64,000 nt of DNA, from positions 4,290,453-4,354,452 of the forward strand of contig OZ025208.1 in the NCBI GenBank assembly GCA_964019055.1, in the 5' to 3' direction. Source of the DNA: Anthopleura xanthogrammica (lineage: Eukaryota; Cnidaria; Anthozoa; Actiniaria; Actiniidae). The first letter of the stretch is position 1; each line of letters begins with the position of its first letter. The notes beneath the pieces are model-generated. The model was not told the origin of the DNA, searched no databases, and saw only the letters and a list, made by a program, of their open reading frames with translations. Below, one piece after another: positions 44,041 to 56,387 of this stretch. Made by a program: the position numbers and the translations under genes.

Positions 44041-44318
44041 TAAAAAATACTACCCCATTAATTTTTTGTAAAATTACCTCAATCGCTTTAAAATTTAATA
44101 TTTGTGAATTGATATATAAATATATAAAATATATATACACCTACTTGCAGAAAGGTTGTCATAGAAGATTCGAAAAAAGCACATTAGTAATTTGTAAATT
44201 AGAAATTTACTATTTAGGAATAAATTATCTATGACGTCATGACTCGCTGACAAATCAGAAAATCCATGGCGAAGTAATAGAATATTTAATATCATATCAT
44301 TTATTGAAATAATATACA

Positions 44319-45570
44319 TCAAATGTAACCACAATGGGAAAAATATCCTTCACAATCATCAGGAGTTATTTGTCCAAAAGCATATAAAATGAATGTATGC
44401 GGATCAAGGCAGCATCGAAAAGCTGTGTCACTTTCACGGATAAAATTTTTTGCCTGGCTATAACTTCCCTCTATAGGATTAAGGTCTGGACTGTAAGGAG
44501 GAAGGAATCTCAGCAGAGCACCGGCACCATTTACAATGTCTTGCACTCCAGCGACATGATGTACAGCATGGTTGTCTGGCAAGGAAAAGAAAACAACAAA
44601 AATACAAGCGATAAGACTACGACCGTAAATGTTGCATACGATTTTCATAACTGAGTGTGATCGAATTAATTACCTAAAACAACAACAGAGCGAGCGTTTC
44701 TACCATTGTATGGATTTAAGAAAGGAACGACCTTATTACGTAAAAACTCTGCAAAAACAACCAGTTGAACTTCTGCCCAGGGTCAAGCACATCAATGCCT
44801 AAATATGCATCACATGCAATAGTAGAAATCACGTTAATGCGCTTGTGACTCTTTTTTCTTCTTTTAACTTCAGCTCGTTGCCCTCTTCGAGAATAGCCAT
44901 ATTGTCTAGCTAAGCATCTGTCCTATAAAGTGAAGAAACGTGTAATTAAATTGGACTCTTATTGTTTATTTTAAGGCATTGTCCACACGTAAATGGTATT
45001 TTCAAAATATAGTACGTACTTACGATTCCGGTTTCATCAATGAAGATAAGTTCATGAGGCTGATGATACTGCATGATATTACGGTATGCATCTCGCAAGT
45101 CTTGTCTTCTTTGAGCAGCAACCTCTTTAATCTGAGTTTCCATGCAAAACGCGGTAAACGCGTCAATAATAGTCATAATTTGTGGTCAAACTACTGAATT
45201 CAGATGCTGAGTTTACCTTTTTGTTTGTGAATCCAAATCTATGAAGTGCCCTACACAGCGTTGAGATGTTAAACTCGGATCCGGTTTGTTGCTCAATTTT
45301 CGCTGCTATTTCATGTAGACGAGAGTCTGGTTTCTTTAATATTATTTCCAACAAAATAAACTCCTCGTGGGGATGCAGTGTGCTTGATCCTGATGGACGA
45401 CCAATTTTTTGTGGGACTACACTCCCAGTTAGGATAAACTTTCTACATACTCGGGCAACAGTACATGGAGAAACAAATAGACTAATTGAAATTTCCTCGT
45501 CAGTCCGATTTAGCATGTGTTTTTGCCATATTATTCTCCAACGAAAGTCTGCTGAATACGCTCTCGGCAT
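44319..45570 (-). pseudogene. Tc1/mariner (IS630-like) transposase, multi-exon, one frameshift
   Basis: Exon 1 (about 45220-45570): MPRAYSADFRWRIIWQKHML, an HTH (SISLFVSPCTVARVCRKFIL) and the linker GRPSGSSTLHPHEEFILLEI, to a GTAAAC donor. Exon 2 (45024 to about 45135): EVAAQRRQDLRDAYRNIMQY then IFIDETGI with the first Asp, ending at GTAAGT. Exon 3 (about 44675-44925): GYSRRGQRAEVKRRKKSHKR, TIACDAYLGID, with a frameshift near 44775 before FLRNKVVPFLNPYNGRNARS and VVVL. Exon 4 (44319 to about 44580): DNHAVHHV (second Asp) and PPYSPDLNPIEGSYSQAK (third position). The motif order and spacing are those of DDE_3 transposases. Confidence 0.85.
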
Positions 45571-45768
45571 GCTGACATAGAACGTGTTTTTTATTACCCA
45601 TTCTTAATTTTTCATACATATTTGTCACTTCCATTAATTACAGCATTCATGATATCACACGTTAAACAATGAGCTCATCCCTCGCTTCGAGATTGAGACA
45701 TTAGCAATTCAAATTCAGTGACACGCGCCTCTTTCAAACTGAATATATGGTTGTTTAAAAGTTGGAAG

Positions 45769-46915
45769 ATGGAGGACACGATACAAATGCTGGATTCTGT
45801 TGACATACGAATCCTCTCAGAAAAGAAGAAGTTGTCTTTTAGAACTGCTAGAATAAGGGGGTTTCCAGTTGTGGACACTTGTAATGAGTTCCGTCGAAAA
45901 GTCGACGACTTTTTGCCAGGTGAAAGGTGCAAGAAAGAATTCAGCTTTGGATTTATTGGAAAGAGAAACAAAAAAATATGGATAGTGACTGACGACCAGC
46001 TACCTGAGGTCTATGCTGCAGCGCTTAATGGTCAAACACTGTGGATAGATCCAAACGATACAGGCATATCATTAGATGCAGAACCACAGGGACCACAAAC
46101 AAGGAAACGTAAGGAAAACCTGATACTTTGGAATGTTGTATATCGTATGTAATATGCACTCATATCAATGAGTATTTCTGTGAATTTTGACAGCATTATT
46201 CATTGTAATATTTGCAGGTCCCCACGAAGGAGAAGTAAAGCCTGAAACTTCTGGAACAAAGAAGGACAAAGTTGAAATACAGATTAAACAACTAGAGGAC
46301 CAGCACGGGGCAAAATACCAGCCCTACCAGTATAGGCTGTGGGCTGAAATGTTGGTAGGTTTAATTTCATATCATTCATTCACATAAAGACTGATGCATT
46401 TTCGTAGTGTTTTTGTGTTGTTCCATGTCCTCGTGGAATTGTGAGCAATGCAATGGTTACAAAATCGTATCGTTGTCAGTGAACGTTTTTAAACCGCTTT
46501 AGGTCCTGGGCTCACACAAGAACGAAGCAGAGCCATCTTCCTTGCCTATATTTAACCTAAGTGCAAGGAAGGACAAGGTAGCTAAAAAGCCTCGTACCAG
46601 TACCAGTACTAACACTGTCACAAGCTCGAGCACGCCTTCGATGGTAGGTCCCATAATTTGTAATATCATCTTTTCCCTTGTGATTTGTCAATGTTTAACC
46701 CTTGCTAACGCTTGAAATTCTGCATTATTGTTTAGGCTGTGCTAACACAAAATAATGCCTGTTCAAGCGGCCCCGCACAACAATCAGCAGGAACTCCGAG
46801 CAGAACAGAGCTGTTACAGCAGCTCAAACAGTTGCATGAGCTCAAAGAGCTGGGAGTACTAACTGAGGAGGAATTCAAAGATCAAAAGGCTTCCATACTT
46901 AAAGACATGAAATGA
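45769..46915 (+). CDS. Accessory protein of the Tc1/mariner element, four exons, intact, SHOCT-like end
   Basis: Exons 45769-46108, 46218-46354, 46503-46643 and 46736-46915; all junctions are GT..AG and in frame, total 798 nt, 265 residues. The N-terminus (MEDTIQMLDSVDIRILSEKK) leads to ARIRGFPVVDTCNEFRRKVD and KIWIVTDDQLPEVYAAALNG, a compact domain I cannot name. A low-complexity middle (TSTSTNTVTSSSTPSM) follows. The C-terminus LLQQLKQLHELKELGVLTEE then EFKDQKASILKDMK matches the short SHOCT-type helix pair. It is divergent from the transposase within the same TIRs, so it is probably the element's second gene. Its frame is intact while the transposase is damaged. Function unknown. Confidence 0.85.
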
Positions 46916-47527
46916 AACTAAAATAAATATTTACGTTTGCATGGTCTTATTTCGTCTATTTAACCCGCGGCTTCTCGTGCATAAAATATTTGTTCTGAAC
47001 GGATAGTACAAACTAATTAAGTAAACACGAAGGTAGTATGATTTTCAAAAGATTATATTTCAATCCAAAATCGAGTATCGACTAGTAACTGGTGCTGGCT
47101 GGCCATGCTCTTATCAACAAAACAGTTTTATTTGTGAATGTGATACAACTTTTCGATGTTGCCTTGATCCTCCACTTTCCATATTTCATATGATTTTGGA
47201 TAAAACTTTCATTATTGTAGTTATGACAATTCTGATGTGATATTCAAAAGATTAAACTACTTCGCCATGATTTTTTTGATTTGTCAGCGAGTCATGACGT
47301 CATAGATAATTTATTCCTAAATAGTAAATTTCTAATTAACAAATTACTAATGTGCTTTTTTCGAATCTTCTATGACAACCTTTCTGCAAGTAGGTGTATA
47401 TATTTTTTGTAGGCAAATATTCCTACTACGGTTTCCCGCCAAAAGCAAAAGCTGGTAAATAATGCGCGAAGTGAAACATCGAAATCAGTATATATATGAA
47501 GGTATACGGAGGACGTGTTATAGTTAC

Positions 47528-48197
47528 CTTTTGTAGCTGAACTACTATGCAGAGGCAGACCCTTCATGTCCAGTAAACGGATTTCTTCACCAACCTCTCA
47601 GCCCACAAGGTCGGCAACCGAGGATACAGATGCTATTGCTTCCGTCTGTTCCACCACTACTTGAAAAAGTTCTTCAAGTTGTCCATGGTTCCAGGACATC
47701 AGCATAATGGACTTTTTCCGAGAGCTGCTCTTCGCGGACTTGCCTTTAAAACTTCCACCGACTAAAGGTCTACGATAGTGTCCTAGTTGCTGCTGATGTT
47801 GTTGTAGCACTCCAGGAGGAGTAACTGCTAGAGGTGCACTTGAGCTGCAACTTGGTCGCTGATAAGAATACGGTGAGAGAATCCCGACGTTGTTCGATTG
47901 AAGGCCTGACGTTCCTGCTACTGCCATGTTCGATTGAAGACCTGATGTTCCTGCTACAGCACTGTCATTTTCATCACCATGAACGGAAAATATGTGATTT
48001 TCTTGAGACGATTCTTGGGGGATCGTAAACGCACTGTTCTCTTCTTGAAAATATCCTATTTCACTTTGAGTATCCATTAGAAAAATGGTTTCTTTTTTAG
48101 GCTTGAAATATATACTCAAGTGCCCTGCACTTAGGTCACTTAATCTCATTTTTACGCGCCTATTTTCTCGAGTTAAATTTATAAGTTCTGTTGCCAT
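47528..48197 (-). pseudogene. Unrecognised protein, first exon, one in-frame stop before the donor
   Basis: Opens MATELINLTRENRRVKMRLS, then a serine/glutamine-rich region with a duplicated VAGTSGLQSN, a glutamine stretch (QQHQQQLGHYRRPL) and EELFQVVVEQTEAIASVSSV. The frame meets TGA at 47598-47600 but stays open afterwards (EVGEEIRLLDMKGLPLHSSS) to a GTAACT donor at 47527, so the stop is probably a nonsense change in a longer exon. No downstream exon found. No family recognised. Confidence 0.45.
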
Positions 48198-48945
48198 TAT
48201 GATTTCAGTGCAGTTGAACCGTGGACTGCGATGCTAGGTTAGGACCATCCAGAACATACCTACATTTTAGCCAATAGAATCTTTTCCTACATAAAATGAT
48301 TGACAATCAATATATTCCCAGAAAGTTCACTAGGGAAAATTCAGAAACCGCCAAAGGGTTTTCATGACATTACTTAAGCACGTGCCATTAAAAAGGTTCC
48401 GACGAATATTACTACCATACACGTGAGCTTCCATGAGGCGTGACAAAACATGTAGGTTTTGAAAAGTTTATACATCGTATGAAAAAGTGTTTGGCCATGG
48501 AAATACCTTAAATTATCATCAGTTATAGAAGGTACCATTGCTTTTTCTTGGAAATAGAATATCGAAATTAGCAATCTTCTAAATAATCCTCAATGTTTTT
48601 GTGAAGCGTGTATATATGGCGCCATTTACATACCAATTTAAAGTTTCACGCGTGGAATTCCTAAGTTACAGCGTCACGCCTAACGGAAGCTAGCATATGG
48701 TAATGTTGAAAGACTTTGATTGACGTCCACCAAAACCCAGGGGTTTTCTTTTTGTTTTTGTTTCTTTTCTTTGTTCAGTCATGTACAGTAAATTATATTT
48801 TTTAAAACAGTTTATCTTGATGTGATATGGAGCAACTGCATCATTTAATAATTGAAATCAAACGTTAATGTTAATGGAACCCTTTTCCAATTTTTTTTTT
48901 TTTTTTTTTGTTAACCAGTTTTTTTTAATTCGATTTGTTATCTTT
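48198..48945. other. No gene seen
   Basis: AT-rich spacer with a long T run near 48890-48909. Confidence 0.4.
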
Positions 48946-50018
48946 TTACAACTGTCGTTCGAGCCTTTTGGTGACGCTAATAAATGACAGCACGGCATTT
49001 CTTAGCAAAGTAGAATCTCCATTGGTGACGTGATTGAATATCACTTCAAAACAAGGGTTTACTTGAATAAATTCAGCTTCTCTTGCAGCTAAAAGATTGT
49101 GGAAGTAACTTTCTGTCGTTAGACTTCCTCCACTTCGCTCGTACATTTGAATAGCTTCGTGGACGGTGGGACTAATGTGTTCTGATACTTGAACTGTGTT
49201 GTCGTGGTCTTGTGACTTTATGTTAGGAATGCGACGTCTGTCATCTATTAAAACAACAACAATAAATTGACATGAATAATAAAAACAAAACAATAATTAT
49301 TGCATGATGGATGTTACTATAGCTAAATATAGGATTGCGTGCGCTTTGTTTGTTTCTCTTACGTACCTCTTAAAACATGAAATAAATATAAATTTTAAAA
49401 ATAAATAGATGTTTTCAAATAGTCACCTGTGTTGTGATACTAAAACAATTATTCGATCGCTTTCAAGTATTCACCAATGATCACTTCACCTTCGGCGAAT
49501 AATTGTTTTAAGAGTAATAGAAATAATTAATAAATAAATTAATAAAATAATTAAGCATGGGTGGCGTAGCGGTGAGAGCGCTTCCCTCTCACCAAGGCGA
49601 CCCAAGTTCGAGCCCCGCTGGGCTCGGTGTCGTATGTGAGTAGAGTTGTTTGTTGGTTCTCTCCTGTGCTTCGAGGGTTTTTCCGGGTTCTCCGGTTTTT
49701 CCTCCCTCCTCAAAAATCAACTTCTAAATTCCAATTGGAATGCAGTGGAGGAATAGCCACCCTGTGGATTCCACTGTTAATCGCATTTATTATTTATTAT
49801 TTATTATAGATACCTTCCAAAGGATGATTGTTCCAAGAATCAATACATCTTTTCAACCCCACTTCGACAACGCCAGTTGTTACAAAAGAAACACAAAATT
49901 TCGTTGTTAAATCAGCCATTTCTATGAGCATCTGCTGCTGCATTCCGATTAATGCTTCCTTGATGGGGTAATTTACTCTTTGATTTACTTCCGGCCATTT
50001 ACGCACAGCTGGGAGATT
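48946..50018 (-). CDS. Integrase-core-like gene, last two exons
   Basis: Exon 49814-50018, after the acceptor TTCGTTTAG, reads NLPAVRKWPEVNQRVNYPIK, TKFCVSFVTTGVVEVGLKRC and IDSWNNHPLE, the end of the integrase-core region found in a multi-copy cnidarian family (pattern ..W..V..RVNYP.K..L then SWNNH.I.G). It splices from G|GTATCT to the acceptor TTTAATAG (49245-49246), and exon 48946-49244 continues DDRRRIPNIKSQDHDNTVQV, EAIQMYERSGGSLTTESYF and FISVTKRLERQL. The join is in frame. The catalytic part upstream is not found in the following 500 bp, so this is a 3' fragment or the upstream exons are distant. A SINE lies in the intron. Confidence 0.65.
49556..49808 (+). mobile_element. tRNA-derived SINE
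   Basis: The head has an A-box-like TGGCGTAGCGG (from 49562) and a B-box-like GTTCGAGCCCC (from 49606), as in Pol III promoters, followed by an unrelated body (TTGTTGGTTCTCTCCTGTGC, then CGGGTTCTCCGGTTTTTCCT) and an (ATT)n tail to 49808. It sits in the intron of the integrase-core gene, opposite strand. Confidence 0.92.
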
Positions 50019-50527
50019 CTAAACGAAGAAAAGAAGGTTAGGGCCGCAGATAACTTACCACACCCTAGTGAGAAGATTTTTTCAATGTTATCTTGTAATC
50101 ACTCTTCGTCTCTTAAATATTTTGTCATCTTATGTGTCATATACAGTTTTATACTTTTCTCTGAAAAAGCCAGTTTTGTTATTGGAACTTAATAAATTGA
50201 AGCAATTTCTCTCCTTCCTCTCTTCTTCTCCCTCCCCCAACCCCATCCCCAATAGAGTCTGTTCGCAAGCAGGAAAAACACATACAGTAGCTCTCCCTCT
50301 CCACATCCACTATTCATTTATTTGTTTTTTTGCTCCTTTTCTCTTTACTTACGTCAGATGACGGCGTTTGTATGTAAGGAAGGCAGTTCTGGTTTCCCCT
50401 GTACTGTGACAAGAAGTTTTGAATGAACAACACCAGTGCAAATTCAGTCCCGCGGTCTACTCGAACCATGTCCCAAAGACGTGGTGTCAAAATAATTCGC
50501 CTTTATATATGTTATGGTTAAAAAAAC
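50019..50527. other. No gene seen
   Basis: Spacer before the array. Pyrimidine-rich around 50200-50350. Confidence 0.4.
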
Positions 50528-50539
50528 AAAATTGCCACG

Positions 50540-53500
50540 GATTCCTAAAATGTTGTCTCTTTTCAACAGAAATTCACAGGAAATCATTCAGATATAACTC
50601 ACAATGCAGAAGAGACCCTTGGTAAGTATAAAGCTCGAAATTCATCTTGGCTAAAAAAGTCCAAAATTTGAATTTTTCGATAACCCTGGGGTGGGCAAAA
50701 ATCTCAATTTTTGAATTCCTAAAATGTTGTCTCTCTTTCACAGCAATCCACAGGAAATCATTCAGATATAACTCACAGTGCAGAAGAGACCCTCTTGATA
50801 ACTATTTAGCTCCCAATTCATCTTCGCTAAAAAAGTCCAAAAATGGAATTTTTCAATGACCCCAGGTGAGGATAAATCTCAATTTGAGAACTTAAAAAAG
50901 TCGTTGTCTCTTTATTACAGAAATCCACAGCAAATCATTCAGATATTAGTCACAATGCAAAGGAGACCCTCTCGGTAAGTATTTAGGTCCAAATTCATCT
51001 TGAATAAAAAAGTACAATAATTGAATTTTTCGATGACCCCGGGTGAGGAAAAATCTTAATTTTGGAACTTGCTAAAATGTTGTTTCTTATTCACAGAAAT
51101 TGACAGGAAATCATTCAGCCAACATTCACAGGGCAGAAGGAACCCTCTCAGTAAGTATTTGGCTCCAAATTCATCTTGAATGAAAAAGTCTAGAAATTGA
51201 GTTTTGAGGAAGAATCCCAATTTTTGAACTTGCTAAAATGTTGTCTCTTTTTCAAAAACAATGGACACGAAATCATTCAGATATTAGTCACAGGGAAAAA
51301 GAGACCCTCTCGGTAAGTATTTGCCTCCAAATTCATCTTTAATAAAAATTCCAAAAATTGATTTTTTCAAGGACACCATGTTGAGGAAAAATCTCAATTT
51401 TTGAACTTGCTAAAATGTGGTCTCTTTTTCACAGAAATCGACAGGAAATCATTCAGATATGAGTCACAGAGCAGAAGAGACCCTCTCGATAAGTATTTCG
51501 CTCCAAATTCATCTTGAATAAAAAACTCTAAAAATTGAATTTTTCAATCACCCAGTGTTGAGGAAAAATCTCAATTTAGGAACTTGCTAAAATGTTGTCT
51601 TTTATTACAGAAATCCACAGCAAATCATTCAGCTATTAGTCACAAGGAAGAATAGACCCTCTGAGTAAATATTTAGTTGCAAATTCATCTTGGCTAAAAA
51701 ATTCCAAAAATTGATTTTTTCAAGGACACCAGGTTAAGGAAAATATCTCATTTTTAGAACTATGTAAATTGTTGTCTATTTTTCACAGAAATCCACAGGA
51801 TATCATTCAGATATTAGTCAAAATGCAGAAGAGACCCTCTTGGTAAGTATTTAGGTCCAAATTCATCTTGGCTAAAAACCTCCAAAAATTGAATTTTTCG
51901 ATCACCCCGTGTCGAGGAAAAATCTCAATTTTTGAACTTGCTAAAATGTGGTCTCTTTTTCACAGAAATCGACAGGAAATCATTCAGATTTTAGTCAGAG
52001 GGCAGAAGAGACCCTCCTGGTAAGTATTTAGCTCCAAATTGATCTTGGCTAAAAAACTCTAAAAATTGAATTTTTCAATCACCCCGTGTTGAGGGAAAAT
52101 CTCAATTTAGGAACTTGCTAAAATGTTGTCTCTTTATTACAGAAATCCACAGCAAATCATTCAGATATTAGTCACAATGCAAAGGAGACCCTCTCGGTAA
52201 GTATCTAGGTCCAAATTCATCTTGAATAAAAAAGTACAATAATTGAATTTTTCGATGACCCCGGGTGAGGAAAAATCTTAATTTTGGAACTTGCTAAAAT
52301 GTTGTTTCTTATTCACAGAAATTGACAGGAAATCATTCAGCTAACATTCACAGGGCAGAAGGAACCCTCTCAGTAAGTATTTGGCTCCAAATTCATCTTG
52401 AATAAAAAAGTCTAAAAATTGAGTTTTGAGGAAGAATCCCAATTTTTGAACTTGCTAAAATGTTGTCTCTTTTTCAAAAACAATGGACACGAAATCATTC
52501 AGATATTAGTCACAGGGGAAAAGAGACCCTCTCGGTAAGTATTTGCCTCCAAATTCATCTTTAATAAAAAGTCCAAAAATTGATTTTTTCAAAGACCCCA
52601 GTTTAAGGAAAACCCTCAATTTTAGAACTATGTAAATTGCTGTATTTTTTTCACAGAAATCCACAGTAAATCTTTCACATATCAGTCACAGGGCAGAAGA
52701 GACTCTCTCGGTAAGTATTGAGCTCCATATTTATCTTGGCTAAAAAAGTCCAAAAATTGAATTTTTTCGATGACCTTGGGATAAGGAAAAATCTGAATTT
52801 TGGAACTTCCTCAAATGTTGTCTCTTTTTTACAGAAATCGACAGGAAATCATTCAGATATTAGTGACAGGGCAGAAAAGACATTCGCTGTAAGTATTTAG
52901 CTCGAAATTGATCTTGGCAAAAAAAATCCCGAAAATTGAATTTTTCAATCACCCAGTGTTGAGGAAAAATCTCAATTTAGGAACTTGCTAAGATGTTGTC
53001 TCTTTATTACAGAAATCCACAGCAAATCATTCAGCTATTAGTCACAGGGAAGAATAGAGCCTCTCAGTAAATATTTAGTTGCAAATTCATCTTGGCTAAA
53101 AAATTCCAAAAATTGATTTTTTCAAGGACACCAGGTTAAGGAAAATATCTCATTTTTAGAACTATGTAAATTGTTATCTATTTTTCAGAAGAAATCCACA
53201 GGATGTCATTCAGATATTAGTCAAAATGCAGAAGAGACCCTCTTGGTAAGTATTTAGGTCCAAATTCATCTTGGCTAAAAACGTCCAAAAATTGAATTTT
53301 TCGATCCCCGGAGGTGAGGAAAAAATCTCAATTTTGGACTTTCCTAAAATGTTGTTTCTTTTTCAAAGAAATGCACAGTAAATCGTTCAGGTATTAGTCA
53401 CAGGGCAGAAGAGACCCTCTCGATAAGTATTTCGCTCCAAATTCATCTTGAATAAAAAAGACCAAAAATTGTATTTTTCGATCACCCCGTGTTGAGGAAA

Positions 53501-55918
53501 AATCTCCATTTTTGAACTTGCTAAAATAAGGGGTCTTTTTTTCACAGAAATCGACAGGAAATCATTCAGATATTAGTCAGAGGGCAGAAGAGACCCTCCT
53601 ATTAAGTATTTAGCTCCAAATTGATCTTGGCTAAAAAACTTTCAAAATTGAATTTTTCAATCACTCCGTGTTGAGAAAAAATGTCAATTTAGGATCTTGC
53701 TAAAATGTTGTCTCTTTAATACAGAAATCGACAGGAAATCTTTCAGATATTAGTGACACGGCAGAAAAGACATTCTCTGTAAGTATTCAGTTCCAAATTC
53801 ATCTTGTCTAAAAAATTCCAAAAATTGAATTTTTCGATGACCCCGTGGTGAGGAAAAATTTCAATTTAGGAACTTGCTAAAATGTTGTCTCTTTAATACA
53901 AAAATCCCTAGGAAATCATTCAGTTATTAGTCACAGGGAAGAAGAGACGCTCTCAGTAAGTATTTAGCTCTTAATTCATCTTGGCTAAAAAAGTCCAAAA
54001 ATTGATTTTTACAAAGAGCCCAGGCTAAGGAGAAACCTCAATTTTAGATTTATGTAAATTGTTGTCTCTTTTTCACAGAAATCCACAGGAAATCTTTCAG
54101 ATATTAGTCACAGGGAAGAGAGACGCTCTCAGTAAGTATTTAGCTCTTAATTCATCTTGGCTAAAAAAGTCCAAAAATTGATTTTTACAAAGAGCCCAGG
54201 CCAAGGAAAAACCTCAATTTTAGATTTATGTAAATTGTTGTCTCTTTTTCACAGAAATCCACAGGAAATCTTTCAGATATTAGTCACAGGGCAGGAGAGA
54301 CCCTCTTTGTAAGTATTTAGGTCCAAATTCATCTTGGCTAAAAAAGTCCAAAAATTGAATTTTTCGATGACCCCAGGGGTAAGGAAAAATCTTAATTTGG
54401 AACTTGCTAAAATCTTGTTTCTTTTTTACAGAAATCCGCAGGAAATCTTTCAGATAATCCGTTACAGGGCAGTAGAGACCATCTCTGTAAGTAATTGGCT
54501 CCAAGTTCATCTTGAATAAAAAAGTCCAAAAATTGAATTTTTCGATAACCCTGTATTGATGAAAAATCTCAATTGATGAACTTGCTAAAATGTTGTCTCT
54601 TTTTAACAGAAATCCACAGAAAATTATTCAGATATTAGTGACAGGGAGAAAGAGAACATCTCGGTAAGTATTTAGCTCCAAATTCATCTTGAAAAAAAGG
54701 TTAAAAAATTGAATTTTTCGATGACCCTATGTTAAGGAAAAATCTCAATTTAGAAACTTGCTAAAATGTTGTCTCTTTATCACAGAAATCAAAAAGAAAT
54801 CATTCAGATATTAGTCACAGGGCAGAAGAGACCCTCTCGGTAAGTATTTGGCTCCAAATTCATCTTGAATAAAAAAGTCCAAAAATTGATTTTTTCAAGG
54901 ACACCAGGTTAAGGAAAATCCTCAATTTTAGAACTATGTAAATTGTAGTCTCTTTTTCACAGAAATCGACAGGAAATCATTCAGATATGAGTCACAGAGC
55001 AGAAGAGACCCTCTCGATAAGTATTTCGCTCCAAATTCATCTTGAATAAAAAACTCTAAAAATTGAATTTTTCAATCACCCAGTGTTGAGGAAAAATCTC
55101 AATTTAGGAACTTGCTAAAATGTTGTCTTTTATTACAGAAATCCACAGCAAATCATTCAGCTATTAGTCACAAGGAAGAATAGACCCTCTGAGTAAATAT
55201 TTAGTTGCAAATTCATCTTGGCTAAAAAATTCCAAAAATTGATTTTTTCAAGGACACCAGGTTAAGGAAAATATCTCATATTTTAGAACTATGTAAATTG
55301 TTGTCTCCTTTTCACCGAAATCCACAAGAAATCATTCAGATATTAGATACAATGCAGACGAGACCCTCTTGGTAAGTGTTTAGGTCCAAATTCATCTTGG
55401 CTAAAAAAGTCCAAAAAGAGAATTTTTTGATGACCCCGTCTTAAGGAAAAACCTTAATTTTGGAACTTCGTAAAATGTTGTTTCTTTTTCACAAAAACCA
55501 ACAGTAAATCATTCAGCTATTAGTCACAGGGCAGAAGAGACCCTCTCGGTAAGTATTTGGCTCCAAATTCATCTTGAACAAAAAAGTCCAAATATTGAAT
55601 TTTTCGATCACCCCGTGTTCAGGAAAAATCTCAATTTAGGAACTTGCTAAAATGTTGTCTCTTTTTCACAGAAATCGACAGGAAATCCTTCAGATATTAG
55701 TCACAGGGCAGAAGAGACCCTCCTGGTAATTGTTTAGCTCCAAATTCATCTTGGCTAAAAAAGTCGAAAAATTGAATTTTTCAATCACTACATGTTAAGG
55801 AAAAATCTCAATTTTTAAACTTTCTAAAATGTTGTCTCTTTTTCACAGAAATCCACAGAAAATCATTCAGATATTAGTCACAGGGCAGAAAAGACATTAT
55901 CTGTAAGTATTTAGCTCC
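50540..55918 (+). repeat. Array of 31 exon-intron-like units, about 176 bp each
   Basis: Each unit has a CTAAAAT branch-like site, a pyrimidine tract, an AG acceptor (TTTTTCACAG), a 54-nt segment and a GTAAGTATTT donor. The 54-nt segment reads, in phase 0, KSTGNHSDISHRAEETLS with variants (STANHSDISHNAKETLS, LTGNHSANIHRAEGTLS, STGNHSDISDRAEKTFA). First segment at 50570, third 50921-50974, last 55849-55902. By eye 15 of 31 units have acceptor, open 54-nt frame and donor all intact. Lesions: acceptor lost in units 5, 12, 20, 28, 29; donor lost in 2, 6, 17, 18, 26; stop in 7, 15, 27; length change in 1, 21, 23. Units 3-5 and 10-12 are near-identical blocks, as are 6-7 and 26-27, so the array grew by duplication of multi-unit blocks. 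It is either the repeated exons of a gene or a satellite derived from one. Confidence 0.85.
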
Positions 55919-56387
55919 TTATAGTACACTCGACAAAATTACTCGATTCTGATTGGTCTAGAGGAGTACAATTAGAGCGTTAATTGGTACTCTGTAGGAG
56001 TACCAATTAGGTCCCTATGGAAACACGGCCAAAAGCGGCAAATTTCCCCAGTGAAATTCCCAAAATATCAGTGTTTTATAGATTAAAATGAAAAAATTTC
56101 AGAAAACTGTTAAATACACACATAGGAAGGCCTCAAATCATGATAACTAGACAAATTCAAGACATAATAAATCATGTTTTGTAGTAGAAAGTCGTTTTTT
56201 CTTTCTAGTTTTCGCCAAACAATTTGAGTTGAATGTTCTTGTTTTACTTTCCTGTTGTCCTTTGTGGTTTTCTCGAAAAATAAATTCAACACCACATCTA
56301 CAATTGCACAATATGTAGAAAACAGCTAACAACAGTTTTAAAGCAATTTTCTTTCACAGCGTGTAGAGGCTCGTTTTTAGTTTTAAA
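55919..56387. other. Insertion boundary region without a gene
   Basis: The array breaks off at 55918. The following sequence includes CTCGATTCTGATTGGTC and the short palindrome AATTGGTACTC..GAGTACCAATT (55981-56008), features of small DNA-element ends. No coding region recognised. Confidence 0.45.

Larger units (their letters stand above)
44138..47396. mobile_element. Tc1/mariner-type element, 3.26 kb, about 140-bp TIRs, TA flanks
   Basis: Left TIR from CACCTACTTGCAGAAAGG at 44138 to about 44275; right TIR its reverse complement ending GTAGGTG at 47396. TA lies on both sides. Inside are a spliced transposase (minus, 44319-45570) and a spliced accessory gene (plus, 45769-46915) diverging from a shared 200-bp region. 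Confidence 0.92.

Noticed and set aside
49561..49625. Possible tRNA gene
   Set aside because: A and B boxes are present, but a full cloverleaf with a paired acceptor stem is not, and a long SINE body with an (ATT)n tail follows.
50419..50859. Open frames reading FLKCCL..HRKSFRYNSQCRRDP across the first array units
   Set aside because: They read the 54-nt segments in a different phase and run through acceptor and intron sequence; the phase 0 reading is conserved across units, this one is not.
50540..55918. CRISPR-like or plain satellite array
   Set aside because: Units of about 176 bp have no constant-repeat/unique-spacer pattern, and the genome is eukaryotic. A plain satellite remains possible but would not explain the conserved splice signals, so it is kept as a finding.
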